Of a stretch of DNA of 64,000 bases, positions 43,517-52,091 are shown piece after piece (positions within the stretch are counted from its first letter, which is position 1; every line of letters begins with the position of its first letter). The notes beneath the pieces were generated by a model, which saw only the letters and a list, made by a program, of their open reading frames with translations, was not told the DNA's origin and searched no databases. The translations under genes were made by a program, and so were the position numbers. The DNA comes from an uncultured Nioella sp. (GTDB lineage Bacteria; Pseudomonadota; Alphaproteobacteria; Rhodobacterales; Rhodobacteraceae), in the NCBI GenBank assembly GCA_947498125.1, contig CANMJH010000004.1, positions 124,001 through 188,000 of the forward strand, in the 5' to 3' direction.

Positions 43517-43924
43517 GCCGTCGTAAGTGTACGATTTCTGGACGGGCAATCAAATGCCGTTTTGTAGAAACTGCGGTGCAGCGAGCGCAACCTTTTGCCG
43601 GCGACATCTTTGGGCCGGAAGCGCAGATTAGTGTCTGCTTTCCACCTTAAGAGAATGCAGTCCAGAAAATGACCGACTAGAACCCACAAAATACTAATCT
43701 GAGATTTGCGCGAAAATCTGGCGCTGGTTCAAGTCCTGTGGTCGATCAAAGATTATCCAGAACTGAAATCCTCGCGGCATTTGTTGATCTTGGTTGCGCA
43801 TAATTTGCATCCGTCTTTGGCAAGACAAAGCGAATTAGCATACCGTCAGGGCGTACATGGAAGTAGCTATCCTAGCCGTGCGATGATCCATAGAAACTGA
43901 GTTAGTGACGATTGAGGTGAACAA
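43517..43924. other. Non-coding interval, nothing recognised
   Basis: About 400 bases after the MUG113 remnant with only short open frames lacking ribosome sites. Taken with the two pseudogenes it looks like a decaying insertion scar. Confidence 0.4.
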
Positions 43925-44005
43925 ATGCATTCTTTTGACAAAGCGTATCGGATGAATTTTGCAGGTCGCGGACCCGCGCCTTTGAATTGGCGTAACGCAT
44001 TGTAA
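43925..44005 (+). CDS. Possible 26-residue small ORF (doubtful)
   Basis: ATG 43925 is preceded by GAGGTG (43914-43919) at a good distance and the frame runs 26 codons to TAA 44003-44005. The peptide (start MHSFDKAYRM) has no recognised relative. It lies upstream of the amide-transporter promoter and may be accidental. Confidence 0.2.
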   Translation: MHSFDKAYRMNFAGRGPAPLNWRNAL

Positions 44006-44047
44006 AAATAGCAAATAATTTTGCTCGAGCCACAATTTCCCCGAGGC

Positions 44048-44080
44048 TTGACAAAATCCTAGAACTCCTTCAACGTTAAA
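44048..44080 (+). promoter_or_regulatory. Candidate promoter of the amide-transport operon
   Basis: TTGACA at 44048-44053 is a perfect -35 box; the -10 region is weak (CAACGTTAAA, 44071-44080). Transcription from here would give a leader of about 130 bases containing a hairpin (about 44079-44098) and a terminator-like structure. Confidence 0.4.
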
Positions 44081-44109
44081 AGTGTGCGACGATGCACTTG
44101 AAAATCACC

Positions 44110-44152
44110 AAGCGACTCAGCTGGACGTTGACGCCCGAAAGGGTCGCTTTTT
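44110..44152 (+). terminator. Leader terminator-like hairpin upstream of the amide ABC operon (candidate antitermination site)
   Basis: AAGCGAC (44110-44116) pairs with GTCGCTT (44143-44149), with an inner CCC-GAAA-GGG hairpin, followed by TTTTT (44148-44152). An upstream GCGAC copy at 44086-44090 could pair with the same arm, offering an alternative fold. The preceding hairpin (about 44079-44098) has a small 6-base loop. The locus encodes an ANTAR-type AmiR protein, and such proteins act by relieving this kind of leader terminator; the link is inference. Confidence 0.5.
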
Positions 44153-44221
44153 GATTCAAAATACCCAAAGCTTCTTTCAGTGATCAGCGTTCTGTCTGAA
44201 ACTCACCAGGGAGCTTACTCT

Positions 44222-45427
44222 ATGAAAATACTTCTAAGCAGCCTCGGCCTATCGACGGCAATTGCGCTGACTTCTTCTGCGGTCTCCGCTGACGTGACAG
44301 TCGGCGCTATTTTTGATCTGACGGGCGGTTTGAACATCTACGGAATTCAGCAGGACAATGCGCTTGATCTGGCTATCGCCAGTGTCAACGCGGCAGGCGG
44401 CGTGAACGGTGAACAGGTGGAAGTTGTTGGATATGACGCCCAATCCGAACTTTCGCGTTATACTCAATTCGCCCAAACCGCAGTGCTTCGCGACGGCATC
44501 GTTGCGATGTTTGCAGGTCTCACAAGCTCATCGCGTGAGGCCATTCGCCCAATCTTTCGCAGCGCCAATATCCCTTACTTCTATTCGTCGCTCTATGAAG
44601 GCGGCGCATGTGACCGGCAGACCTTCGTGACCGGTTCCTCTGCCTCACAGCAGCTCAATGTCCTGATTGAATGGGCCGTCGAAAACTATGGTCCACGGAT
44701 CTACATTATGGCCCCCGACTACAACTTTGGAACCATTTCGGGCCATTGGATTCATGAATATGCTGAACAACATGGCGCAGAGGTTGTTGGCGAAGACTAT
44801 CTTGCCCTTTCTGTGACGGATTACGCCCCCACCATCCAGCAGATCCAGTCTGCGAACCCAGATGTTGTCGTGGCCTTGCCTGTTGGGGCTGCGCAAACCG
44901 GTTTCCTTGAGCAGTTCGCGGCTGCTGGTCTGCGAGAAAATATCGGCGTTGTTTCTACGAACTATGGATCAGGTAACCAGCAAGTTGTCGTCTCACCGCA
45001 GGCGGGCGAAGGCCTAATATCTGCAATGGGTTATTTTCCATCCGTAGAAAGTGAGGCGAATGCTGCGTTTCTTGAAGCCTGGGAAGCCGAATATGGCTCC
45101 GATACGCCTGTTGTAGCAGGCGCTGTTGACGTATGGAACGCCGTCCACCTTTGGGCCGCTGCGGCAAATCTGGCCGGCACCACTGACCCGGATGCGGTGA
45201 TTGCAGCGCTGGAAGGCGGCCTTTCCTTTGAAGCCCCCAACGGGACCGTCACACTTGAGCCGGGATCGCACCACCTGCGCCAGAACATCTATATCGCCAG
45301 TGGCAACGCCGAGCATGGTTTCGACATTGTTGAGACCTTCACCGATTCCGCACCGACCTATGAAAACGAGGTGTGCAACCTTATCGAAAACCCAAGTCTG
45401 GCCGAGCACTTCACGCCCGAAGGCTAA
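44222..45427 (+). CDS. Urea/amide-type ABC transporter substrate-binding protein (UrtA/FmdD-like)
   Basis: A 401-residue periplasmic binding protein with signal peptide cut after VSA (residue 23). The mature part begins VTVGAIFDLTGGLNIYGIQQ and has the leucine-binding fold of the UrtA/AmiC/FmdD group, including NIPYFYSSLYEGGACDRQTFVTG. ATG 44222 has CAGGGAG just upstream and is preferred over 44180, which would place residues before the signal peptide. The amidase, AmiC and AmiR genes downstream point to a short-chain amide or a urea-like compound as ligand. Confidence 0.88.
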   Translation: MKILLSSLGLSTAIALTSSAVSADVTVGAIFDLTGGLNIYGIQQDNALDLAIASVNAAGGVNGEQVEVVGYDAQSELSRYTQFAQTAVLRDGIVAMFAGLTSSSREAIRPIFRSANIPYFYSSLYEGGACDRQTFVTGSSASQQLNVLIEWAVENYGPRIYIMAPDYNFGTISGHWIHEYAEQHGAEVVGEDYLALSVTDYAPTIQQIQSANPDVVVALPVGAAQTGFLEQFAAAGLRENIGVVSTNYGSGNQQVVVSPQAGEGLISAMGYFPSVESEANAAFLEAWEAEYGSDTPVVAGAVDVWNAVHLWAAAANLAGTTDPDAVIAALEGGLSFEAPNGTVTLEPGSHHLRQNIYIASGNAEHGFDIVETFTDSAPTYENEVCNLIENPSLAEHFTPEG

Positions 45428-45439
45428 ACAGAAACAACA

Positions 45440-45465
45440 GGGTGCGCTGACCAATGGGCGCACCC
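45440..45465 (+). other. Hairpin after the binding-protein gene
   Basis: GGGTGCGC (45440-45447) pairs with GCGCACCC (45458-45465), loop 10 nt, followed by CTTT. It sits 12 bases after the binding-protein stop and before the permease ribosome site, a likely partial terminator or 3'-end stabiliser. Confidence 0.6.
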
Positions 45466-45481
45466 CTTTCGGGAGAATGTC

Positions 45482-46348
45482 ATGCAACTCGATTACTTAG
45501 CGACAGTGTTGCTTTCGTCACTATCCAGCGCATCAATTTTGTTGATCGCGACCTTGGGGCTCGCTGTGGTCTATGGATTGATGGGTGTCATCAATCTAGC
45601 ACATGGTGAATTCTTAATGGTTGGCGCGTATTCTGCGCTGACAGCCACACAAATCGGATTGCCCTATCCATTGGCGATCCCATTTGCAGTGGCAATGACG
45701 ATGCTTATCGGGGCCATTGTCGAACTGCTTATCATCCAAAGATTATACGGCAGGATATTTGACACCATGTTGGCCACTTGGGGGCTTGGGATGGTGTTCA
45801 ACCAAGGGGCTGTTCTGCTCTTTGGAACGGTATCGCCGGGCATCGGAATGCCACAATGGAATTTCAGCATCGGAGCATACAGTCTCGCGGTTTATCCGAT
45901 TGCGATGATCTTTGTGGCAATTGTCATGCTTACATTCATCTACGTGCTGATGACGAAAACCGTCTATGGGATGAAGGCCAGAGCGTCGATTCAAGAGCCC
46001 CAAATGGCTCAGGCAATTGGCATCGACTCCACGCGGGTCAATACGATGACCTTTGCGATCGGCTGCGGGCTTGCGGGCTTTGCGGGCGCGATCTTGCTGC
46101 CCATTATTCCTGCCACGCCATCGATGGGGTTGTTTTTCGCCGTTAAAGGCTTTTTGGCGGTGGTCGTCGCAGGGCCTGTTGCCCTCACTGGTACGGCCGC
46201 AACTGCGCTCGGACTGGGGGGTGGGGCATCCATCACGGCAAGCTACATGTCGTCCGTTTTCGGTGACGTATTCTTCTTCCTGGCAACCGCATTGCTGCTC
46301 TGGCTGTATCCCATGGGGATTTCTTCCAGATGGCGTCGGAAGCTGTAG
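45482..46348 (+). CDS. Urea/branched-chain-type ABC permease (UrtB/LivH-like)
   Basis: A 288-residue inner-membrane permease with about eight hydrophobic segments. YGLMGVINLAHGEFLMVGAY near residues 36-55 is the LivH/UrtB signature, and the coupling region with ARASIQEPQMAQAIGID lies near 165-181. CGGGAG lies before ATG 45482. The next gene encodes the partner permease fused to an ATPase. Confidence 0.92.
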   Translation: MQLDYLATVLLSSLSSASILLIATLGLAVVYGLMGVINLAHGEFLMVGAYSALTATQIGLPYPLAIPFAVAMTMLIGAIVELLIIQRLYGRIFDTMLATWGLGMVFNQGAVLLFGTVSPGIGMPQWNFSIGAYSLAVYPIAMIFVAIVMLTFIYVLMTKTVYGMKARASIQEPQMAQAIGIDSTRVNTMTFAIGCGLAGFAGAILLPIIPATPSMGLFFAVKGFLAVVVAGPVALTGTAATALGLGGGASITASYMSSVFGDVFFFLATALLLWLYPMGISSRWRRKL

Positions 46349-46359
46349 GGGCTATCAAA

Positions 46360-48171
46360 ATGTTTCAAAAGCTACACAAAAACGCCGGGTTGGTCTTTCC
46401 AACCTTGGCTACGATCCTTGCGCTCTCAATGGCAGGATTTCTGGACCCTTACCTCGCGTTCGTTGCGACGTCCTGGGTGATTTTTGGCCTGCTCGGCTTA
46501 AGCCTGGATGTCATCTGGGGGCGGGGAGGGTTACTTAGTCTGGCGCAAACCGCATTCTACGGCCTCGGTGGATATTTCGGAGCGGTCATCGCCATCAACC
46601 TTGCGCCATCCACCGGCATGACCCTGATATGGGCTCTTCCATCGGCAGCCATTTTTGGCGCCATTATCGCCGCCGCCCTTGGCTATGTCATTTTCTTTTC
46701 ACGGATGGGTGCGCTGCAAAGCACGATCCTGTCTTACACATTCACTCTGCTTTTATGGACGGTCACACAGACGTTTCGTTTGGACGTCGGCACAGCCGTG
46801 ATTGGTGGTGACAATGGCCTGTCAAACATTCCGGGTGTCATATTGGGATTTGGCCCTGATGCAGATCGCCTAGGCCCAAATGGTGCCTTCGCGGCCACCG
46901 TCGCTGTTAGCGCATGTGTCTATTTCTTTACCCGATGGTTGATGCGCAGCAACTTTGGAAAGTTAGTCGATTGCATTCGGATTGACATCGAAAAAACCGA
47001 GCTGCTCGGCTATGATATACGCAAAGTCCAGGTTCTGAATTTCGCCTATTCCGGCGCGATCGCCGGAATCGCTGGGGCGATGTTTGCGCTTTGGGCAAAT
47101 TATTTGAACCCGTCAATCTTCTCGGTTCAAGAAGCTCTTTTGGTGCCGATTTATGTCCTCGTTGGAGGCCTTGGAACGCTCTCAGGCGCATTCCTTGGCG
47201 CTTTGGCCATTGGTGGGCTGTCCTTCTGGCTGGGCGGTGGTGCCGCGGGCGGGCAGACGACGCTGATACTTGGTGCCGTGTTGGTTTTGTTGGTCCTTTT
47301 CCTTCAGAATGGGTTCCTCGGCGCTTTAGACAAAATATGGCGCCTATACCTACCTGATCCAAACGATGCCGCACGTAATGCTGGTGCCGTCAAAATTGAT
47401 ACCGACGTTCTGGAGGACATCCTCAAAGATGCCACAGCGCATGCTGGCCCCGCCAAGAGCCTTTCTACGGATGAAGCTTTCAAGCAATTTGGAGGTGTTA
47501 TTCCCGTCAACAAAGTGACGCGTGACTTTGTGCCGGGGCAACCATATGCGCTGATCGGGCCGAATGGTGCAGGAAAAAGTTCATTCTTGAAAACTTGTGT
47601 AGGGATTTACCGCCCGGAAGGGGGATCGATCCTTCTGGACGATGACGACATCACAAAAGCACCAATCTTTGATCGGGTTCACAAAGGGATGGGGGTTAAG
47701 AACCAAAAACCACAGGTGTTCGGAGAGATCACTGTTCAAGAAAACCTTTGGATCGCTGCATATGCCCGAACCAAAAATAGCGCCAATGCCGACAAGGTAA
47801 GCCAGCGCATATTGGGCATGTTGGGTATGGACGGGCAAAGCGCAGTGCAAGCGTCAGCGTTGTCTCATGGTCAGCAGCAATGGCTCGATATCGGAATGGT
47901 GCTGTGCCTCGCACCGCGTGTAGTGCTTTTGGATGAACCAGCAGCCGGCATGACGAATGAGGAAACCCGTGAGTTATCCTTGCTGGTTCGGACTCTTGCG
48001 AAACATACAACGGTTGTCGTTGTCGAACATGACATGGAATTTGTCCGAACGCTGGAAGGGCACGTAACGGTGCTCCATCAAGGCCAGCTCTTCGCAGAGG
48101 GGGACATTGACACATTGCGTGCCAACGATGCGGTCCTCGACGTTTATCTTGGGAGGGGTGAGCATGTTTAA
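46360..48171 (+). CDS. Fused ABC permease-ATPase (UrtC-UrtD / LivM-LivG fusion)
   Basis: A 603-residue protein. Residues 1 to about 330 form a LivM/UrtC-type permease (LSLDVIWGRGGLLSLAQTAFYGLGGYFG region, about ten hydrophobic segments). After a charged linker of about 50 residues comes an ABC ATPase with Walker A GPNGAGKSS, a signature LSHGQQQWLDIGMVL of the UrtD type, Walker B VVLLDEPAAGM and the switch His in VVVEHDMEFV. The subunits are usually separate. ATG 46360 has TAGGGG upstream; ATG 46330 would overlap the previous gene and has no good ribosome site. The ATPase half begins without the usual N-terminal strand, replaced by the linker. Confidence 0.88.
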   Translation: MFQKLHKNAGLVFPTLATILALSMAGFLDPYLAFVATSWVIFGLLGLSLDVIWGRGGLLSLAQTAFYGLGGYFGAVIAINLAPSTGMTLIWALPSAAIFGAIIAAALGYVIFFSRMGALQSTILSYTFTLLLWTVTQTFRLDVGTAVIGGDNGLSNIPGVILGFGPDADRLGPNGAFAATVAVSACVYFFTRWLMRSNFGKLVDCIRIDIEKTELLGYDIRKVQVLNFAYSGAIAGIAGAMFALWANYLNPSIFSVQEALLVPIYVLVGGLGTLSGAFLGALAIGGLSFWLGGGAAGGQTTLILGAVLVLLVLFLQNGFLGALDKIWRLYLPDPNDAARNAGAVKIDTDVLEDILKDATAHAGPAKSLSTDEAFKQFGGVIPVNKVTRDFVPGQPYALIGPNGAGKSSFLKTCVGIYRPEGGSILLDDDDITKAPIFDRVHKGMGVKNQKPQVFGEITVQENLWIAAYARTKNSANADKVSQRILGMLGMDGQSAVQASALSHGQQQWLDIGMVLCLAPRVVLLDEPAAGMTNEETRELSLLVRTLAKHTTVVVVEHDMEFVRTLEGHVTVLHQGQLFAEGDIDTLRANDAVLDVYLGRGEHV

Positions 48172-48862
48172 AGTTACAGGCGCGACAGGTGGCTACGGTA
48201 AGACCACGATCATTCGGGATGTTTCGATCAACGTTGAGGCTGGTGAGATCGTTGCTCTATTGGGCCGGAACGGAGTCGGAAAATCGACCTTCATGCGGTT
48301 TGCTACCGGGTTGATCAAGGCGGAAGCCGGGACTGTGGAGATCGGCGGTGAGATCGCGCCACCTGCTCCGGCCAAGCGGGCAAGGCTTGGTCTCGGCTAT
48401 GTTCCACAGGGTCGGTTTGTCTTCCCCCGAATGACTGTCACCGAAAACATTGCCGTTGCGGCGGCGGCAAATGGATTTGACCCCAAGGCGACGGTCGCGG
48501 AGATGCTGGAAGACTTTCCGTTGCTTCAGCCCAAAGCCGGTGACCTTGCCGGGGGTCTTTCCGGTGGTCAGCAACAAGTTCTCGCCTTGGCACGTGCCTT
48601 GGCGATACGACCGAAGATCTTGCTTTTGGATGAACCAACGGAAGGCGTTCAACCGTCAATTATCGACGAAATGGCGGGCGTGCTGAAACGCATAAACCAA
48701 GACCATAAGATCGCCATTCTGGTCGCTGAGCAAAACCTCGACTTTTGCCTCTCAATCGCCGAACGCGCCTACGTCATGGAGAAGGGCGCAATTCGTATGG
48801 AGACGGATCGCGACAGTTTGCGGGCTGACAAAGCCCTCCAGCAAGAACTTCTGGGGGTCTGA
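48164..48862 (+). CDS. Urea/branched-chain-type ABC ATPase (UrtE/LivF-like)
   Basis: A 232-residue ATPase: Walker A GRNGVGKST, LSGGQQQVLALARAL signature, Walker B ILLLDEPTEGVQPSII (the EGVQPSII run is diagnostic of UrtE/LivF), switch AEQNLDF. ATG 48164 follows GGGAGGGG by 5 bases and overlaps the preceding gene by 8; the longer frame from 48107 is not used. With the UrtD half of the fusion it completes the ATPase pair. Confidence 0.92.
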   Translation: MFKVTGATGGYGKTTIIRDVSINVEAGEIVALLGRNGVGKSTFMRFATGLIKAEAGTVEIGGEIAPPAPAKRARLGLGYVPQGRFVFPRMTVTENIAVAAAANGFDPKATVAEMLEDFPLLQPKAGDLAGGLSGGQQQVLALARALAIRPKILLLDEPTEGVQPSIIDEMAGVLKRINQDHKIAILVAEQNLDFCLSIAERAYVMEKGAIRMETDRDSLRADKALQQELLGV

Positions 48863-48863
48863 C

Positions 48864-49013
48864 ATGTCTAATGAAATGACGGAAGATCAGCAAAAGCGCA
48901 TCGAGGCGACCCTAAGGCGCATTCGTGACGGTCTTTCCAAAGCCTCCTTCGGCCAATTCTCGGAGCCAAGTCATATTTTCGACCCGGAGGTTCATAATGG
49001 AAAAGCGAAATGA
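48864..49013 (+). CDS. 49-residue small protein preceding and overlapping the amidase
   Basis: ATG 48864 is 1 base after the UrtE stop, with GGGGG at 48853-48857, and the frame runs 49 codons to TGA 49011-49013, overlapping the amidase start by 17 bases. The peptide is charged and largely helical (MTEDQQKRIEATLRRIRDG) with a C-terminal EPSHIFDPEVHNGK segment. I do not recognise a family. Small proteins encoded directly before amidase-signature enzymes, such as AtzG and GatC, act as subunits that stabilise or complete the enzyme, which would be a reasonable role. Its position in an otherwise gap-free operon supports it being real. Confidence 0.6.
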   Translation: MSNEMTEDQQKRIEATLRRIRDGLSKASFGQFSEPSHIFDPEVHNGKAK

Positions 49014-50358
49014 GAGCCTCACGGATATGGTTGCCGCGTTGGCTGAGGGCCGGACGACTCCTGTTGAGTTGGCCGAGCGATCTTTGGAGCGCGCGAGACA
49101 GATGGTCGATCTGAATGCGTTTGTGACAATCGACGAAAAGATCGTCATGGCGCAAGCCGAAGCTGCGGGCCGCCGCAGAAGCCGCATGCAAGAAAGTAGC
49201 CCGATTGATGGCATCCCCATCGCAATCAAAGATAACTATCTCACGCGGGATTACCCAACCACTGCGTGTTCAGACGCCGCACCGCTTGAGCCATCGGGGG
49301 TTGATGCCACTGTCGTCGCAAATTTGCGGGCAGCAGGTGCAGTCATCTTTGGTAAGACCAATATGCACGAATGGGCTTACGGCGCGACCAATACAACGTC
49401 GAATATCGGACCAACCAAAAACCCTCATAATAAGGCCCATATCACGGGGGGTAGCAGCGGTGGCTCAGCCGCGGCGGTGGCATCCGGAATAGTGCCAGCA
49501 GCGCTTGGCAGCGACACGGGTGGCTCGGTTCGGATACCGTCATCTGCATGCGGTATATATGGTTTCAAACCGAGCTATGGCCGCGCGTCCCGGCATGGGG
49601 TTCTCCCGCTCAGTTGGTCGCTGGATGCGCCGGGGCCAATGGCGACTGACCTTGAAGACATCATTCATCTCTTGCCGTATTTCCTTGGTACCGATCCCAA
49701 AGACAGCTCAACATCTCATGCAGAAGAATTTGGACCGCTGCCCAAGCCCGGGTCGTTAAGGTTGATCAACCTGTCAGGTCCCGGCTTGGAAAGGTGTTCC
49801 GAAGTGAATTTCGTGATCAACGAAGCGTTGGGTCGCTCTAAGGCACGGGTCTCTCAGGCATCTTTGAATAACGTTGATCAAAGCTTTGCGGCATGGGAAG
49901 CAATCCTGCATTGTGAGGCGTCTGCCTACCATCAGAACCGGCTATTCAAGGGGAGCGATGGGTTCAGTCCTGTTACGCGGGCGCATCTTGAAGCGGGAAA
50001 TCGACTTACTGCAGTCGAACTCCTTGAAGCACAGAAAATTCGGGGGCAGTTGATGACACAATTGCTTGACGATCTTCCGCCTTGGGACGCCCTTGTGTTG
50101 CCGACATTGCCAATACCCGCACCGGCCCTTGGGGAAGAATGGCAAAAATTTAGCAACCGGAAAGCGACGACGCAGGATAGCATGACGTGGTTCTGTTGGC
50201 TCGGAAACCTGGCTGGTCTACCATGCCTGACAATACCAGTAGGAAAATCCAGTCAGGATATGCCAATCGGGATGATGTTGATGGGCCGCCCCGGCGAAGA
50301 TGAAAAGCTTCTCGCCTTGGCGAAGGAGATCGACCAGAACCTGAACCGTGGTGGGTAA
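48997..50358 (+). CDS. Amidase-signature family amidase
   Basis: A 453-residue soluble hydrolase of the amidase-signature (GatA) family. The Ser-cisSer-Lys triad is visible: Lys in DGIPIAIKDN, Ser in GGSSGGSAAAVASG and nucleophile Ser in GSDTGGSVRIPSSACG. ATG 48997 has GGAGG at 48986-48990; the longer frame from 48925 is not used. It hydrolyses an amide to acid plus ammonia. Encoded between the transporter and AmiC/AmiR, it is the likely catabolic enzyme for the imported amide. In Pseudomonas the equivalent locus uses the unrelated nitrilase-type AmiE. Confidence 0.92.
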   Translation: MEKRNESLTDMVAALAEGRTTPVELAERSLERARQMVDLNAFVTIDEKIVMAQAEAAGRRRSRMQESSPIDGIPIAIKDNYLTRDYPTTACSDAAPLEPSGVDATVVANLRAAGAVIFGKTNMHEWAYGATNTTSNIGPTKNPHNKAHITGGSSGGSAAAVASGIVPAALGSDTGGSVRIPSSACGIYGFKPSYGRASRHGVLPLSWSLDAPGPMATDLEDIIHLLPYFLGTDPKDSSTSHAEEFGPLPKPGSLRLINLSGPGLERCSEVNFVINEALGRSKARVSQASLNNVDQSFAAWEAILHCEASAYHQNRLFKGSDGFSPVTRAHLEAGNRLTAVELLEAQKIRGQLMTQLLDDLPPWDALVLPTLPIPAPALGEEWQKFSNRKATTQDSMTWFCWLGNLAGLPCLTIPVGKSSQDMPIGMMLMGRPGEDEKLLALAKEIDQNLNRGG

Positions 50359-50361
50359 TGC

Positions 50362-51498
50362 ATGGAAAATGACAAAGAAAAAGTTGGCGTGCTCTTCTCT
50401 CAAACTGGGAAGATGGCGGTCACAGAAACCGCACATATCAACGGCGTCCTGCTTGCTTGTGAAGAGATCAACAATGGTGGTGGCATTCTTGGGCGGCGGC
50501 TTGAACCTGTTCTGATGAACCCTGATGGCGATGATCGAAAATACGCAGAAATGGCCACGGATCTCTTGGTCAATCATGGCGTGAAAACAATATTTGGGTG
50601 CTGTCTGTCGACCAGCCGCAAAGCAGTATTGCCCTTGATCGAACGCTTTGATGGGGTGCTGTTCTACCCGTCTGTCTATGAGGGGTTCGAGTATTCGCCC
50701 AATGTCATTTATGGCGGCGCTATCCCTAACCAAATCGTGCCACCGCTCCTTGATTTTGTTTTTCAGAATCACGGGCGACGCATTGCTCTGATTGGATCGG
50801 ACACTCTCTATGCCCGTGAAATCAACCGGATCGTGAAAGAGTTTCTGGCAGAAAGCGATGGCAAGGTTGTCGTCGAGACTTATTTGCCATTTTCGCCAAG
50901 TGACAGCGCATTTCTTAAAGCCATTGATCAATGCGGCGAGGATCAAACCGATGTCGTGCTATCGACTGTTGTCGGTGAAGATAGCGTTGCGCTTTACCGG
51001 CTCTTTGGTGCGAGCAAGTTAAGGAAATTGGGCGTTCCAATAGCCTCGCTGACAACAACAGAATCCGAACTATCGAAGGTCCCTGAAAACGCGCGCGAAG
51101 GACATATTTCGGTGGCATCGTACTTTACGTCTTTAAAGACCCCTCAGAACGCTGATTTCTTGACCTCCTTTGGTGCGAAATTTGGAGCAGACGTCACGCC
51201 AAGCGTCTACAGCGAGGTCGGGTATTCCTTGGTTCATTTCTATGCCAATGCCGCTCGGATAAGCGCTAAACCGGACACTGCCAGCTTGTTGCAAGCGCTG
51301 TCCGGTTCAGTCTTCAAGGCGCCAGGCGGCGATCTTTTCATTGATGTGGATACCAACCACTTCACATTGCGACCGCATATTGGACGATCACGCACAGACG
51401 GGACATTTGAAATCGTGTGGGACAGCCCAAAGGTTGCTGCACCAGACCCTTACCTCGTTGCCTATGATCGGTCGATTAACACACAGGCAGCAGTTTGA
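50362..51498 (+). CDS. amiC: AmiC-like cytoplasmic amide sensor
   Basis: A 378-residue leucine-binding-fold protein with no signal peptide, so it stays in the cytoplasm like P. aeruginosa AmiC. Characteristic segments are VGVLFSQTGKMAVTETAHINGVLLA at the start (FS-x-TG), GCCLSTSRKAVLPL and DGVLFYPSVYEGFEYSPN. It would bind the amide and control release of the AmiR regulator. It starts 3 bases after the amidase stop and overlaps the AmiR gene by 4 bases (TTGA). Confidence 0.87.
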   Translation: MENDKEKVGVLFSQTGKMAVTETAHINGVLLACEEINNGGGILGRRLEPVLMNPDGDDRKYAEMATDLLVNHGVKTIFGCCLSTSRKAVLPLIERFDGVLFYPSVYEGFEYSPNVIYGGAIPNQIVPPLLDFVFQNHGRRIALIGSDTLYAREINRIVKEFLAESDGKVVVETYLPFSPSDSAFLKAIDQCGEDQTDVVLSTVVGEDSVALYRLFGASKLRKLGVPIASLTTTESELSKVPENAREGHISVASYFTSLKTPQNADFLTSFGAKFGADVTPSVYSEVGYSLVHFYANAARISAKPDTASLLQALSGSVFKAPGGDLFIDVDTNHFTLRPHIGRSRTDGTFEIVWDSPKVAAPDPYLVAYDRSINTQAAV

Positions 51499-52091
51499 CC
51501 GGGTCGCCGACAGAAAACCAGAATTTGCTGCGCAAACTTCGGCGGATGCGAATTCTAGTAATCCATCCGGACGATGAGGATCGCATTGCGTTCGTGGCCC
51601 ACCTCAAACGGATTGGTTGCCAGGTTGAGATGATGTGGCCATCACCGGCAGCTCTGCCTGAACATGCCGATGTTGTATTTTTTCTTCTGGGTCCGGAACG
51701 TGATTCCAACCTTATTTCTTGGATGTCAACGGCCGAAGATACCGCTCGGATCGCGATCATCACTTTTGAGACGCCTGAAATCCTTGGCGAATTGGCGCGT
51801 CTCAACGTTCACGGTGTCATCTCTAAGCCGATCCGGCCGTTTGGGGTATTGGCAGCTTTGACTACAGCAATCGGCTTGTCCCGGCACGAGACCACCTTAA
51901 AAACACGCATCAAGTCTTTGGACGACAGTCTACGGTCCCGACGTAAGGTCGAACAAGCTGTGGCAATTCTTTCGGAAACGCGAAAGATTGATGAGCAGGA
52001 AGCCTACAAACGGCTGCGCGAAAAGTCTCAGAATTCCCAGACCAGCATCGGAGAGATTGCTGACGCAATTATTGCGGCACATGATGTTTGA
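51495..52091 (+). CDS. amiR: AmiR-like ANTAR-domain antiterminator
   Basis: A 198-residue response-regulator-like protein. The N-terminal about 130 residues form a pseudo-receiver domain (MRILVIHPDDEDR, IGCQVEMMWPSPAAL) lacking a normal phosphorylation site. A coiled-coil helix and an ANTAR RNA-binding domain follow (KVEQAVAILSETRKIDEQEAYKRLREKS). It starts with TTG 51495, overlapping the AmiC stop, and the resulting N-terminus aligns with P. aeruginosa AmiR; ATG 51546 is the alternative. Expected function: bind leader RNA and prevent termination when amide is present. A recombinase remnant begins at its stop codon. Confidence 0.88.
   Translation: MTGSPTENQNLLRKLRRMRILVIHPDDEDRIAFVAHLKRIGCQVEMMWPSPAALPEHADVVFFLLGPERDSNLISWMSTAEDTARIAIITFETPEILGELARLNVHGVISKPIRPFGVLAALTTAIGLSRHETTLKTRIKSLDDSLRSRRKVEQAVAILSETRKIDEQEAYKRLREKSQNSQTSIGEIADAIIAAHDV

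Noticed and set aside
43706-43900. 64-codon open frame
   Set aside because: No ribosome site, domain or sensible codon pattern.
44079-44098. Canonical ANTAR target hairpin pair with A1/G4 hexaloops
   Set aside because: The upstream hairpin has a 6-base loop but not A at position 1 and G at position 4 in either pairing register, so only a general antitermination role is proposed.
43980-44221. Guanidine-I (ykkC) or other known riboswitch before the urea-type binding protein
   Set aside because: None of the conserved ykkC sequence blocks could be found; the leader fits an attenuator better.
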